From positions 1 through 5,724 of the forward strand of contig CANREU010000106.1 of NCBI GenBank assembly GCA_947629725.1: a stretch of DNA of 5,724 nt. The letters run 5' to 3'. Position 1 is the first letter of the stretch. Each line of letters opens with the position of its first letter. The notes under the pieces are model-generated. The model had not been told where the DNA came from, ran no database searches, and worked only from the letters and a program-made list of their open reading frames with translations. The DNA comes from an uncultured Clostridia bacterium. Its GTDB lineage: Bacteria; Bacillota; Clostridia; Christensenellales; Borkfalkiaceae. Made by a program: the position numbers and the translations under genes. Positions 1 through 4,876 of the stretch are shown here, piece by piece.

Positions 1-1700
1 TGATGGACTCGGGCGATCTGGAGCGGGAGCGCGGCATCACCATTCTCGCGAAGAACACCTCCGTCCACTACAACGGCGTGAAGATCAACGTCGTCGATAC
101 CCCCGGCCACGCCGATTTCTCGGGCGAAGTGGAGCGGGTCCTCAAGATGGTCTCGGGGGTGCTCCTCCTCGTGGACGCGGCGGAAGGCCCCATGCCGCAG
201 ACCCGTTTCGTCACCCGCAAGGCGCTCGAGATGGGGCTCAAACTCATCATCGTCATCAACAAGATCGACCGCCCCGACGCCCGCGTGAAGGAGGTGGAGG
301 ACGAGGTGCTCGAGCTCCTCATGGACCTCAACGCCTCCGACGAACAGCTCGACAGCCCCTTTGTGTATTGCTCGGGCAGGGAGGGCACCGCCTCCCTCGA
401 CGCCGACGCGCCGGGGAGCGACTTAAAGCCCCTTTTCGACACCATTCTCTCCCACTTCCCGCCCCTTGAGCTCGACGAGACGGGCCCCTTCCGCCTCCTC
501 GTCTCCTCCATCGACTACAACGAATACGTCGGGCGGATCGGGATCGGCAGGATCGAGCGGGGCGTCGCGGTGCAGAATGCGGACGTCACGGTGTGCAACT
601 ACAACCATCCCGAGGTGAACGACCGCGGCAAGCTCGTGAGTCTCTACGAGATCGAGGGGCTCGAGCGCGTCCCCTGCGAACAGGCAAAGGCGGGGGACAT
701 CGTGTGCTTCTCGGGGCTCGAAAAGATCAACATCGGCGACACCGTGTGCGCGAGCACCTGTGTCGAGCCCGTGCCCTTCGTCAAAATTTCCGACCCCACG
801 GTGGAGATGATCTTCTCCGTGAACGATTCTCCCTTCGCGGGCAAGGAGGGGAAGTACGTCACCACCCGCCACCTCCGCGACAGGCTCTACCGCGAGCTCT
901 TGCGCGACGTCTCCCTCCGCGTGGAGGACACCGACTCCGCCGACGCCTTCCGCGTGAGCGGCAGGGGGGAGATGCACCTCTCCATCCTCATCGAAACCAT
1001 GCGCCGCGAGGGCTACGAATTTCAGGTGAGCGCCCCCAAAGTGCTCTATAAGGAGATCGACGGGCAGCGCTGCGAGCCCGTGGAGCGCCTCATTGCCGAC
1101 GTTCCCGAGAGCGCGACGGGCGCCGTCTTCGAGAAAATGGGCGCGCGCAAGGGCGAACTCATCCACATGAGCGCGATGGGCTCCCGCATGCGCCTCGAGT
1201 TCCTCGTCCCCGCCCGCGGGCTGTTCGGCTACAAGAGCGAATTCCTCACCGACACGAAGGGGGAGGGCGTGATGAGCTCGGTGTTCTACGAATACCAGCC
1301 CTACAAGGGGGAGATCTTCCGCCGCACCTCGGGCTCCCTCGTCGCCTTCGAGACGGGGGAGGCGGTCACCTACGGCCTCTTCAACGCACAGGGCAGGGGG
1401 ACCCTCTTCATCGGCCCCGGGACGCCCGTCTACGAGGGGATGGTCATCGGAGTTGCCCCGAAGGAGGGGGACATCAACGTGAACGTGTGCAAGCAAAAAC
1501 ACCTCACGAACACCCGCTCCTCCTCGTCCGACGAGGCGCTCCGCCTCATCACCCCGAAGAGGATGAGCCTCGAAGAATGCCTCGAATTCATCGCGGACGA
1601 CGAGCTGCTCGAGATCACCCCGCAGAGCGTGCGTCTCCGCAAGCGTATCCTCGACGGCGAGCTCCGCGCAAAGGCGCGAGCGAAGGCGAAATTGCAATAA
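1..1700 (+). CDS. typA: TypA/BipA ribosome-associated translational GTPase (5' truncated)
   Basis: This is a translation-factor GTPase of the TypA/BipA family, which binds the ribosome and supports 50S assembly and stress or cold growth. The gene enters from the left edge; the first full codon in view is at position 3, and comparison with E. coli BipA from memory suggests about 42 residues, including the P-loop, are missing. The 565 visible residues plus these give the usual length of about 607. Visible motifs are the switch I/G2 region (MDSGDLERERGIT, residues 1-13, a TypA signature), G3 DTPGH (32-36), G4 NKID (86-89) and a G5-like YCSG (122-125). The beta-barrel domain II follows, then the EF-G-like domains III and V (GKEGKYVTTR; RVSGRGEMHLSILIE) and the TypA-specific C-terminal domain (ARGLFGYKSEFLTDT; LTNTRSSSSDEA). 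It ends in a basic, alanine-rich tail. An intrinsic terminator follows the stop by 34 nt. Family assignment is secure. Confidence 0.97.
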   Translation, partial: MDSGDLERERGITILAKNTSVHYNGVKINVVDTPGHADFSGEVERVLKMVSGVLLLVDAAEGPMPQTRFVTRKALEMGLKLIIVINKIDRPDARVKEVEDEVLELLMDLNASDEQLDSPFVYCSGREGTASLDADAPGSDLKPLFDTILSHFPPLELDETGPFRLLVSSIDYNEYVGRIGIGRIERGVAVQNADVTVCNYNHPEVNDRGKLVSLYEIEGLERVPCEQAKAGDIVCFSGLEKINIGDTVCASTCVEPVPFVKISDPTVEMIFSVNDSPFAGKEGKYVTTRHLRDRLYRELLRDVSLRVEDTDSADAFRVSGRGEMHLSILIETMRREGYEFQVSAPKVLYKEIDGQRCEPVERLIADVPESATGAVFEKMGARKGELIHMSAMGSRMRLEFLVPARGLFGYKSEFLTDTKGEGVMSSVFYEYQPYKGEIFRRTSGSLVAFETGEAVTYGLFNAQGRGTLFIGPGTPVYEGMVIGVAPKEGDINVNVCKQKHLTNTRSSSSDEALRLITPKRMSLEECLEFIADDELLEITPQSVRLRKRILDGELRAKARAKAKLQ

Positions 1701-1734
1701 ATCGCGTTTTACACAGTACTATGTCACACATAAT

Positions 1735-1766
1735 AAAAGCCTTTTCTGAAAAGAAGAGGCTTTTTT
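1735..1766 (+). terminator. Rho-independent terminator of typA
   Basis: A 13-bp stem (1735-1747 pairing with 1752-1764, one G-U wobble) closes a GAAA tetraloop at 1748-1751 and runs directly into a T-tract at 1761-1766. It lies 34 nt after the typA stop and before the sporulation cluster, so it separates the two transcription units. This is one of the clearest regulatory signals in the window. Confidence 0.93.
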
Positions 1767-1782
1767 CAATTTATTTCAGTTC

Positions 1783-1811
1783 GCATATTTTGCGGAAACG
1801 GCAAATAGAAT
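1783..1811 (+). promoter_or_regulatory. Candidate sigma-E-type sporulation promoter for yabPQ
   Basis: GCATATT at 1783-1789 resembles the sigma-E -35 element. After 14 nt comes AATAGAAT (1804-1811), which matches 6 of 8 positions of the sigma-E -10 CATACAAT. In Bacillus subtilis the yabP-yabQ genes are transcribed in the mother cell by sigma-E RNA polymerase, so the match is expected here. The -10 ends only 6 nt before the yabP ATG, which places the predicted transcription start on or next to the start codon. Recognition is by eye; no weight matrix was run. Confidence 0.6.
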
Positions 1812-1817
1812 AGAAGC

Positions 1818-2075
1818 ATGCAAGAGGTCAAGCAGAGCGTTTTAACCCTCGAATCGCAGAAAAAACTCACCCTTACGGGAGTGGAGAGCGTCGACGCGTT
1901 CTCCGAAACGGACATCTTTTTAACGGTGTGCGGGAAAAAGGTGCGCGTCTCGGGCGCAAAGATGAAGATCGTCGCCTTCTCGCAGGGGAGCGGCAGCTTT
2001 TCCGCGGCGGGCGAGTTTTCCGCGGTGCGCTACGGCGCGCAGAGGGGGAAGCTCTTTTCCGGGCTGTTCAAATGA
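1818..2075 (+). CDS. yabP: Spore protein YabP (YabP/YqfC family)
   Basis: An 85-aa protein of the YabP/YqfC family, slightly shorter than usual. The family pattern is visible: LTLTGVESVDAFSETDIFLTV (residues 17-37: 'L-x-L-T-G-V-x-x-V-x-x-F'), then GKKVRVSGAKMKIVAF (39-54) and a final strand-rich part ending GKLFSGLFK. In Bacillus, YabP is a sporulation protein made in the mother cell beside YabQ; its biochemical role is poorly known. The start at 1818 is the only possible ATG in frame, because a TAG lies at 1806-1808 and the next GTG (1881) would remove the domain start. No Shine-Dalgarno sequence precedes it; the only purine run, AGAAG, abuts the ATG. The TGA stop overlaps the yabQ ATG (ATGA). 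The gene usually found just upstream in Bacillus, yabO (S4 domain), is absent here; typA and a terminator occupy that side. Identity is well supported by pattern and by the yabQ neighbour. Confidence 0.88.
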   Translation: MQEVKQSVLTLESQKKLTLTGVESVDAFSETDIFLTVCGKKVRVSGAKMKIVAFSQGSGSFSAAGEFSAVRYGAQRGKLFSGLFK

Positions 2076-2464
2076 GCGGGGGCGACCAGTTCTTCGTCTT
2101 CCTCGTGTGCGTTTTGTGCGGGGTCGCCTCGGGTCCCGTCTACGATCTCATCTACTGCGCGCGCTACCCCGTCCGCGCGGCGTGGGTGCGCATTGCGACG
2201 GACGTCCTCTTCTTCATGCTCTTTTGCGGGCTTTTCCTCTTCGTCTCCGTGGTGTTCTCCCTCCCGACCGTGCGTTTTTACATGTTCGGCGGCTGTCTTG
2301 CGGGATTTTTTCTTTATTTGAAAAGTTTCCATAAAATCGTTGCATTTTTCATGGAAAAGTTGTATAATAAGTTTGTTCAAAATCGGAAAGCAAAGGAAGA
2401 AGTCCCATGCCCGAGGAAAAGAAGAGCGGTATTTCGCAGGAAAAAGCAAGAAGGATCGCGGTAG
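2072..2464 (+). CDS. yabQ: Spore cortex biosynthesis membrane protein YabQ
   Basis: A 130-aa membrane protein matching YabQ, which is required for spore cortex formation in Bacillus subtilis and is made in the mother cell. Hydrophobic segments lie near residues 5-28, 43-62 and 70-86. The YabQ-like features are GVASGPVYDLIYCARYPVR (17-35), an aspartate opening the second membrane helix (D44), and VRFYMFGGCLAGFFLYLKS (67-85). The tail (about 95-130) is very basic (RKRR, FRRKK). The chosen start is the ATG at 2072, which overlaps the yabP stop; no ribosome-binding site is visible nearby, so translation is probably coupled to yabP. The frame is open upstream to 1928, but that extension only shadows yabP. 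The last 58 nt overlap the divIC-like gene in another frame, so the basic tail after about residue 111 is encoded in both and may be lineage-specific. A promoter for divIC also lies within this gene. Confidence 0.9.
   Translation: MSGGDQFFVFLVCVLCGVASGPVYDLIYCARYPVRAAWVRIATDVLFFMLFCGLFLFVSVVFSLPTVRFYMFGGCLAGFFLYLKSFHKIVAFFMEKLYNKFVQNRKAKEEVPCPRKRRAVFRRKKQEGSR
2340..2368 (+). promoter_or_regulatory. Candidate sigma-A promoter inside yabQ, driving divIC
   Basis: A perfect TATAAT (-10, 2363-2368) sits 17 nt after TTGCAT (2340-2345), which keeps the TTG core of the -35 consensus. The element lies in a conspicuously AT-rich stretch of yabQ, otherwise GC-rich. Predicted transcription would begin near 2375, leaving a leader of about 32 nt that includes the divIC ribosome-binding site (AAAGGA, 2392-2397, 9 nt before ATG 2407). 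It would let the vegetative genes divIC, ppx and M50 be expressed without the sporulation promoter. The weak -35 limits confidence. Confidence 0.62.
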
Positions 2465-2679
2465 GCGCAACCGTCGCCGGGGTCCTGCTCGTCATTTTCT
2501 TTGTCGTGGTGCTCTCCGTGCAGTTCTGGCAGATCGGCGTTAAGAACAAGCGGAACGCCGAATACGACGCGCAGATCGAGAAGCTCGAGGAAATGCTCGA
2601 CAAGGAGCAGAACGATCTGGATTTCTACCGCACCACGGAGGGGCTCGAATACCTCGCGTCCCAGCAGCATTGGAAGTGA
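2407..2679 (+). CDS. divIC: DivIC/FtsB-family cell-division septum protein
   Basis: A 90-aa bitopic membrane protein with the DivIC/FtsL/FtsB layout: a short charged cytoplasmic N-terminus (MPEEKKSGISQEKARR), one transmembrane helix at about residues 17-39, and an extracytoplasmic heptad-type coiled coil (about 47-75, IEKLEEMLDKEQNDL). DivIC-type proteins help assemble and activate the septal peptidoglycan machinery with FtsL and DivIB. The position right after yabPQ matches the Bacillus yabP-yabQ-divIC order, which is the main reason for choosing DivIC over FtsL. The C-terminal region is short (EGLEYLASQQHWK) and lacks the usual basic/LG segment, although EYLA recalls the 'D-x-E-Y-I-E-x-x-A' motif. 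A good ribosome-binding site (AAAGGA, 9-nt spacer) fixes the start at 2407, inside the end of yabQ. A likely promoter sits 38 nt upstream. The ppx start follows the stop by 2 nt. Confidence 0.8.
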   Translation: MPEEKKSGISQEKARRIAVGATVAGVLLVIFFVVVLSVQFWQIGVKNKRNAEYDAQIEKLEEMLDKEQNDLDFYRTTEGLEYLASQQHWK

Positions 2680-2681
2680 GC

Positions 2682-3536
2682 ATGAAATACGCGGTCGTCG
2701 ATATTGGTTCCAATTCCGTTCGTCTCATGGTGTGGGCGGACGGAAAAACTTTATATAAGAGGGTGAAGACGACCCGCCTCGGCGAAGGTCTCGCCCTCTC
2801 GCCTCATTTGAGAGAAGGGGCGATGGAGCGCACGGCGCAAGCGGTCGCGGAGTTTTGCGCGGAGGGACGGGCCCTCGGGGCGGAGTGCCGTGCTTTTGCG
2901 ACGGCGGCAGTCCGCACGGCCATGAACGGCGGGGATTTCTGCGCGCGGGTAAAGGCGCTCTGCGGCGTGGCGGCAGACGTCGTTTCGGGGGACGAGGAGG
3001 CCCTTCTCGGGCTCTCGGGTGCGCTCGGGGAGCGCGACGGCGGCATCGTCGACATCGGCGGCGCGAGCACGGAGGTGTGCGTGCGGAGAGGGGGGGAGCT
3101 CTCCTTCCGCGTGAGCCTGCCCGTCGGCGCGGTGCGCCTCTTCGACCTCTGCGGCGAGGACCGCGCCCTCCTTTCAGGGGAGATCTTTCCGCTCGTTTCG
3201 GGTCTTCCCTCCCTCAAAGGGGAGAAAATTTACGCGGTGGGGGGGACGGCGAGCACGCTCGCTTCCGTGCTTCTCGGACTGGAGGAATACGATGCTTCCC
3301 GCCTGCAAGACTTCCGCATGGGGGCAAAAGAGGTCTCGGCTCTTGCCGAACGCCTGCTCCCGCTCTCTTTGGAGGAGAGGAAAAAGATCGGGGGGATGGA
3401 CCCTGCGCGGGCGGACATCATCGCGGGCGGCGCCCTTCTCCTCGCGGCGATCATGCAAAAAACGGAGCTTTCGGAGGTGTTTTTCTCCGATCGCGACAAT
3501 CTTGAGGGGTATTTATACAGGAAGGTGCTTTCATGA
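2682..3536 (+). CDS. Ppx/GppA-family phosphatase (exopolyphosphatase-like), short form
   Basis: A 284-aa soluble ASKHA-fold phosphatase. Family members remove terminal phosphate from polyphosphate and/or the 5' phosphate of pppGpp, linking it to phosphate storage and stringent signalling. Motifs in order: phosphate-1 loop VDIGSNSVRL (6-15), ATAAVRTA (73-80), the catalytic-acid segment SGDEEALLG (102-110), phosphate-2 loop VDIGGASTEV (123-132), SLPVGAVRL (145-153), the adenosine-type loop YAVGGTASTLA (184-194), RADII (243-247) and the terminal DNLEGYLY (272-279). Only the two ASKHA subdomains are present; the C-terminal HD-like extension of E. coli Ppx/GppA is missing, as in many Firmicute Ppx1-type proteins. 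The phosphate-2 loop reads DIGGAST where DIGGGST is usual. The start at 2682 was chosen over the ATG at 2670 because it places the first strand at the family start and is preceded by GGAAG at 2672-2676. The stop overlaps the M50 start (ATGA). Exact substrate cannot be read from sequence. Confidence 0.92.
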   Translation: MKYAVVDIGSNSVRLMVWADGKTLYKRVKTTRLGEGLALSPHLREGAMERTAQAVAEFCAEGRALGAECRAFATAAVRTAMNGGDFCARVKALCGVAADVVSGDEEALLGLSGALGERDGGIVDIGGASTEVCVRRGGELSFRVSLPVGAVRLFDLCGEDRALLSGEIFPLVSGLPSLKGEKIYAVGGTASTLASVLLGLEEYDASRLQDFRMGAKEVSALAERLLPLSLEERKKIGGMDPARADIIAGGALLLAAIMQKTELSEVFFSDRDNLEGYLYRKVLS

Positions 3537-4474
3537 GCGGAAGAGCAAAACGAAATCTCATCCTCTCCGTTTCCGTTCTTTTGTTCCTTGCGGCGACGGC
3601 GGGCGCCTGCCTTTTAACGTGTTTTTATGCGCAGGGCATACTCGATTTTGCTCTCTTCGCGGTCGCCGTGCTGTGCGAGATCCTCGGCCTCCCCGTCTTC
3701 TTTCACGAGGCGGGGCACCTCCTTTTCGGCCTTTTGGCGGGGCTTCGCCCCGTGTCTTTCTCCTTCGAGTGGGTGACGGTCGGCCGAGGGTTTGTGCGCT
3801 TCGGGCGGAATGCGGGCGCGGGGGAGACCCGCATGCTCCCGCGGAGCCCGAAAAACATCCGCGGAAAAATTGCCTTTTTCTCTCTCGGGGGAGCCGTATG
3901 CAACCTCCTCTTCGGGGCCTTGTTCCTCCTCCTCTTCTTCCTCCTGCCCTTCCGCAGCGCGCTGCTTTTCTTTGCGGAGCTTGCGCCCTTCTTCCTCTTC
4001 GAGGGGGTACGCGCCCTCCTGCCCGCAGAACTCTCCGCGGGGCCTACCGACGGCGCCGTCCTTCTCGGTCTCATCAAAAAGACCCCCGATACGGAGGTCG
4101 CGCTTCGTGTGATGGCGGCGCAGGGGATGCTCTTTTCTTCGACTTATGCGGAGATCCCGCGGGAGCTCCTCTTCGATACGCCCGTCGTAAGAGAGGACCT
4201 GCCCGCCTTTCTCGCCCTCTCCGAACTCCGCTGGCAATACCTCCTCTATATGGGGGAGGAAGAGGAGGCGCACCGCGCCTTTTGCCGCTTTTCGGAGCTC
4301 ACCGTCTACCTTCGGGATGCGGAACTGCGCACCGTCGCGCCCGATATGGCGCTCGCCGCCCGCGCGGCGGGGTGGGAACTTCCAGGGGGGATCGGAGGGA
4401 CCCTGCCCAAAAAAGAGCCCATGCGCGGCATGCGGGAATTCCGCGAACGTCTCCTCCGCCGCATAGGGGAGTAA
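3533..4474 (+). CDS. M50-type intramembrane metalloprotease (site-2-protease-like), uncharacterised
   Basis: A 313-aa polytopic membrane protein with the hallmarks of peptidase family M50. The zinc-binding HEAGHLLFGLLAG (58-70) sits in a hydrophobic segment, and GPTDG (170-174) probably supplies the third zinc ligand (Asp173), like the LDG motif of site-2 proteases. A conserved-looking SLGGAVCNLLFG (117-128) lies between them. Predicted membrane segments are about 9-31, 36-68 (with the active site), 112-139 and 142-163. No PDZ domain is visible. The region after about 180 is soluble and helical (EEEEAHRAFCRFSELTVYLRDAELRTV), perhaps a substrate or partner module. It resembles unnamed clostridial M50 proteins with 'HExGHL-xx-GLL-x-G' rather than SpoIVFB or RseP. 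The ATG at 3533 overlaps the ppx stop and has a strong AGGAAGG ribosome-binding site (3519-3525), so the two genes are probably co-translated. Substrate and biological role are unknown. Confidence 0.8.
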   Translation: MSGRAKRNLILSVSVLLFLAATAGACLLTCFYAQGILDFALFAVAVLCEILGLPVFFHEAGHLLFGLLAGLRPVSFSFEWVTVGRGFVRFGRNAGAGETRMLPRSPKNIRGKIAFFSLGGAVCNLLFGALFLLLFFLLPFRSALLFFAELAPFFLFEGVRALLPAELSAGPTDGAVLLGLIKKTPDTEVALRVMAAQGMLFSSTYAEIPRELLFDTPVVREDLPAFLALSELRWQYLLYMGEEEEAHRAFCRFSELTVYLRDAELRTVAPDMALAARAAGWELPGGIGGTLPKKEPMRGMREFRERLLRRIGE

Positions 4475-4506
4475 AAAGAAAAGGAACCCCGCCCTTTCGG
4501 AGTTCC
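4471..4506 (-). terminator. Rho-independent terminator of the XRE gene, perhaps bidirectional
   Basis: The stem GGAACtCCG (reverse strand 4506-4498) pairs with CGGgGTTCC (4491-4483), 8 of 9 bp, around a 6-nt loop. On the reverse strand it runs straight into TTTTCTTTTT (4482-4473), a strong U-tract for the XRE gene, which ends 47 nt upstream of the hairpin. On the forward strand the T-run (4513-4517) is separated from the stem, so it may also stop M50 transcripts, less efficiently. It sits between convergent genes and touches the M50 stop codon. Confidence 0.85.
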
Positions 4507-4553
4507 GTGGAATTTTTCAAGAGAGGTTTCCCGATGGGGAAGGGTGCAGCGCG

Positions 4554-4757
4554 TTAATCGGACAGCCCGAGCAGGTAGTCTGCCGACACGTTGAAATAGT
4601 GCGCAAGTTTCACGATGTTGTGCGCGGTCGGGTCGCTCTTATTGGTCTCCCAATAGCACACGATGCCCAAGCTGACGTTCAAATCGCGCGCGACGGTCGC
4701 TTGGGAAAGGCCACGTTCTTTTCTCAATTCCATGAGTCTTTCGGAAAAAATTTTCAT
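4554..4757 (-). CDS. Small XRE-family (Cro/CI-type) HTH transcriptional regulator
   Basis: A 67-aa protein that is almost entirely one HTH_3 domain. The first helix is SERLMELRKERG (5-16); the helix-turn-helix is LSQATVARDLNVSLGIVCYWETNK (17-40); the closing helices give HNIVKLAHYFNVSADYLLGLSD (46-67), the standard ending of single-domain XRE proteins. It should bind a dyad operator as a dimer; no effector or sensor domain is present. The ATG at 4757 has no Shine-Dalgarno sequence and lies 6 nt after a perfect -10 element, suggesting a leaderless message. Later starts (Met9) would cut helix 1. Codon use is less GC-biased than the neighbours, a possible sign of separate history, though small regulators often show this. 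It is convergent with the M50 gene and divergent from the phosphatase, which is the most obvious candidate target besides itself. Confidence 0.93.
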   Translation of the reverse strand: MKIFSERLMELRKERGLSQATVARDLNVSLGIVCYWETNKSDPTAHNIVKLAHYFNVSADYLLGLSD

Positions 4758-4763
4758 ACATAC

Positions 4764-4792
4764 ATTATACTATTTTCCGCCGCGAAAAGCAA
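4764..4792 (-). promoter_or_regulatory. Sigma-A promoter of the XRE gene
   Basis: Read on the reverse strand, TTGCTT (-35, 4792-4787) is followed after 17 nt by a perfect TATAAT (-10, 4769-4764). Six nucleotides (GTATGT) separate the -10 from the ATG at 4757, so the expected transcription start coincides with the start codon. The -35 keeps only the TTG core. The spacer holds an imperfect dyad (4773-4788) that could be an autoregulatory operator. Confidence 0.75.
4773..4788. repeat. Dyad TTTTC-N6-GAAAA in the XRE promoter spacer (candidate operator)
   Basis: Five-base arms TTTTC (4773-4777) and GAAAA (4784-4788) are inverted around a six-base GC centre. The dyad fills the space between the -10 and -35 of the XRE promoter and overlaps the -35 by two bases, the usual place for a negative autoregulatory site. 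Short arms could arise by chance; no binding data can be inferred. Confidence 0.35.
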
Positions 4793-4830
4793 ACATTTGG
4801 CCGTGAAATTTTTATGAAAAAACGAGGATC

Positions 4831-4850
4831 TTGTAAAAAGTTTGTTACAA
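4831..4850. repeat. Dyad TTGTAA-N8-TTACAA upstream of the phosphatase (candidate operator)
   Basis: Six-base perfect arms TTGTAA (4831-4836) and TTACAA (4845-4850) form a 20-bp imperfect palindrome, with 8 of 10 base pairs symmetric overall. It lies between the XRE gene and the conserved start of the phosphatase, in AT-rich sequence unlike coding regions here. It could be an operator for the divergent XRE regulator. If the phosphatase started at 4814 the site would be inside the coding region. Confidence 0.45.
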
Positions 4851-4876
4851 ACACGCGAAATGGGGACAAAAAGCGT

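Noticed and set aside
423..1697. 424-codon reverse-strand open frame opposite typA
   Set aside because: It is antisense to a well-matched TypA; its translation is rich in low-complexity Ala, Glu and His typical of GC-rich shadow frames, and it matches no family I know.
1711..1724. Imperfect palindrome ACACAGT/ACTATGT between the typA stop and its terminator
   Set aside because: Six of seven pairs match, but it sits in a transcript 3' end with no promoter nearby; a chance dyad is the simplest reading.
1706..1734. Possible sigma-A promoter with CATAAT at 1729-1734
   Set aside because: The hexamer 17 nt upstream (GTTTTA) is not a -35, and any transcript would immediately meet the strong terminator at 1735-1766.
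1928..2071. Upstream extension of yabQ in frame
   Set aside because: It only overlaps yabP in another frame and adds Arg/Gly-rich residues absent from YabQ; the ATG overlapping the yabP stop is the natural start.
2670..2681. Earlier ATG for the Ppx gene, adding four residues
   Set aside because: The ATG at 2682 aligns with the family N-terminus and has GGAAG at proper spacing; the earlier one would lie inside divIC with no ribosome-binding site.
3614..4273. 219-codon reverse-strand open frame within the M50 gene
   Set aside because: Charged low-complexity shadow (Glu/Arg runs) antisense to a membrane protein with a clear HEAGH motif.
4528..4541. Small hairpin TTCCC-GATG-GGGAA just after the XRE stop
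   Set aside because: Five-base stem without a U-tract on either strand; the hairpin at 4483-4506 is a far better terminator.
3292..4557. 421-codon forward open frame across the end of ppx and all of the M50 gene
   Set aside because: It is the other-frame shadow of ppx and M50, composed of Arg/Pro/Gly-rich sequence, without a ribosome-binding site or recognisable domain.
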